A DNA stretch of 64,000 nt from Limnephilus marmoratus (Eukaryota > Arthropoda > Insecta > Trichoptera > Limnephilidae), in NCBI GenBank assembly GCA_917880885.1, contig OU862928.1, forward strand, positions 12,977,721-13,041,720. Reading direction: 5' to 3'. Shown here piece after piece: positions 63,012 to 64,000 of the stretch (position 1 is its first letter; every line of letters begins with the position of its first letter). Below the pieces are notes generated by a model. The model was not told the origin of the DNA. It saw nothing but the letters and a program-made list of their open reading frames with translations, and made no database searches. The position numbers and the translations under genes were made by a program.

Positions 63012-63940
63012 TGTAGCTGTTTTTTTTTGTTTCAGTAAGAGAATAAGGTCTGTGGAGAACCAAATTGGATATGTTCTGTGTTTTGGTGTGTACGAGGGGA
63101 CATGAGAATTTATATTTTCAGAAAATGTTTCGTAGAGTTTTTCCAGTATTTGTTCGATATCACTGTTAGTGGTCAAAAAAGTCCAATATGTATTCGTGAG
63201 TTGGTAGATAATAGTAAGTAAGTTGAGTATTATTTGTTTCAGTGGTGGATTGTTTATGTACATATTTACTATAATGTGTAGAGGGGGATGATAATTATCC
63301 ACCGGAACGAGCTAATCGTCTGACATTTCAACACACAGTTTAGAGCTGTTTGAAAGGGCAAGATCTAGAAGACGATCACATATATTGGGTACAAAATTAT
63401 GTTGATGCAAATTTAAATAGTTTATCGTATCTATCACGTGCTGGGTCGTTAGAACTTTGGTTAGTAATATAACCATTATCACTAGAGTTCCATTTCAAAT
63501 TTGGAAGATTATAATCGCCGACAATAATTATTTTCGATGTAGGATTTTTTTTATATAAGAAATTCGATATCCTCGCAATGTTTTTTGTAGGTTTGGATGT
63601 CGGAGTTTGGTGGTATGTATACAGTTCAAATGATGATTTTTTTTCCATGGGAGTGACAATTTGTACAAATAATAATTGCTCCAATGAGGTATTTTGCGTT
63701 TTTAGTTTATTCACTGATATATTTTCCTTGATTGCAATCAAAACTCCGCCTCCTCTGGATTTGGTACTGGATTTAGGGTTTCTGTTACGCCGAAATATCT
63801 TGTGGTTTGTGAAACGCATGTTTCAGTAAGGATAAATATATCATGTCCGTGTAAAGGTACCGTTACTTTAAGGTCATGTAGTTTTGTACAAAGTCCTCGT
63901 GTATTTTCCTAATAGATTTTGATTTTATCAGGGCATTTGG
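63012..63940 (-). pseudogene. Jockey-type LINE endonuclease and linker (partial)
   Basis: From about 63935: ENTRGLCTKLHDL and HGHDIFILTETC (catalytic Glu), frameshift, SRGGGVLIAIKENIS, KIIIVGDYNLPNLKWNSSDN, then after a stop DRLLDLALSN and the D-HPPL motif (VDNYHPPLHI). The linker is PIWFSTDLILLLKQKKTAT. A stop sits where Tyr/Gln is usual just before ENTRG. The RT is absent because the sequence ends at 63012. Confidence 0.78.
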
Positions 63941-64000
63941 TCCGGCATTTTCGGTTAGTTAGGCATTAACCAATGGTGGATTTTAATTTTTTGGGACATT

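Noticed and set aside
1..64000. CRISPR arrays, rRNA genes, operons, riboswitches
   Set aside because: No regularly spaced short repeats, no rRNA-like sequence and no prokaryotic gene organisation were seen; the window is eukaryotic transposon-rich DNA.

Overview
The window looks like nuclear DNA of an insect, most probably a moth or butterfly. The reasons are the AT-rich non-coding background, a Helitron-type 3' end closing on GCCGGGTCAGCTAG, a CTCCTCCTTTT...AAGTCGTTTAAA repeat of a kind I know from lepidopteran genomes, and a mix of CR1/jockey/RTE LINEs, BEL/Pao, Penelope, DD41D mariner and piggyBac elements. The species call rests on recalled repeat signatures, not on a search.

The only host gene I can support is a plus-strand S1 (chymotrypsin-fold) serine protease. 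One exon is at about 6927-7086. The next, with the GDSGAG active-site serine, is at 46936-47157. A probable 37-nt microexon lies at 57234-57270. The phases fit (phase 1, then phase 1, then phase 2). The two introns are about 39.8 kb and 10.1 kb, and almost everything else in the window is transposon sequence inside or around them.

Layout. 1-3300: minus-strand Gypsy-like gag-protease remnant, its leader, an internal duplication and a hAT-like terminus. 3419-6375: 5'-truncated RTE-like LINE with a 12-bp target-site duplication (TSD). 7952-10047: Helitron-like segment with a 150-bp-arm fold-back and SINE relics. 11124-13329: DD41D mariner carrying a 495-bp hAT-type MITE and an inverted SINE pair with a 16-bp TSD. 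13390-20010: a degenerate CR1-like LINE, then a jockey-type LINE (ORF1 and ORF2) split by a piggyBac-type element with TTAA ends. 20510-23355: a 1.2-kb inverted repeat made of BEL/Pao LTR sequence around an integrase C-terminus. 23356-39162: a BEL/Pao element opened twice, first by a jockey LINE (itself split by a minus-strand jockey LINE), then by a LINE with a zinc-knuckle ORF1 (itself split by a CR1-like LINE). 39470-42700: LTR, LINE and SINE remnants. 42766-46345: a LINE with an uninterrupted 981-codon ORF, inserted in a second RTE copy. 47229-57070: Helitron end, MITE, several LINE fragments, a second DD41D mariner, a hAT transposase relic and a LINE-derived short element. 57358-64000: minus-strand CR1-like LINE with a covarying 3' hairpin, a MITE, a Penelope-like reverse transcriptase, and LINE endonuclease fragments.

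The least ordinary observations are these: (1) a short retroelement family made only of the 5' and 3' untranslated ends of the intact 981-codon LINE, sharing a conserved 3' stem-loop; (2) a 3' stem-loop with compensatory base changes between two CR1-like LINEs; (3) head-to-head inverted short-retroelement pairs in two unrelated DNA transposons; (4) the BEL palindrome; (5) an unclassified 260-310-bp dispersed repeat with a 12-bp VNTR.
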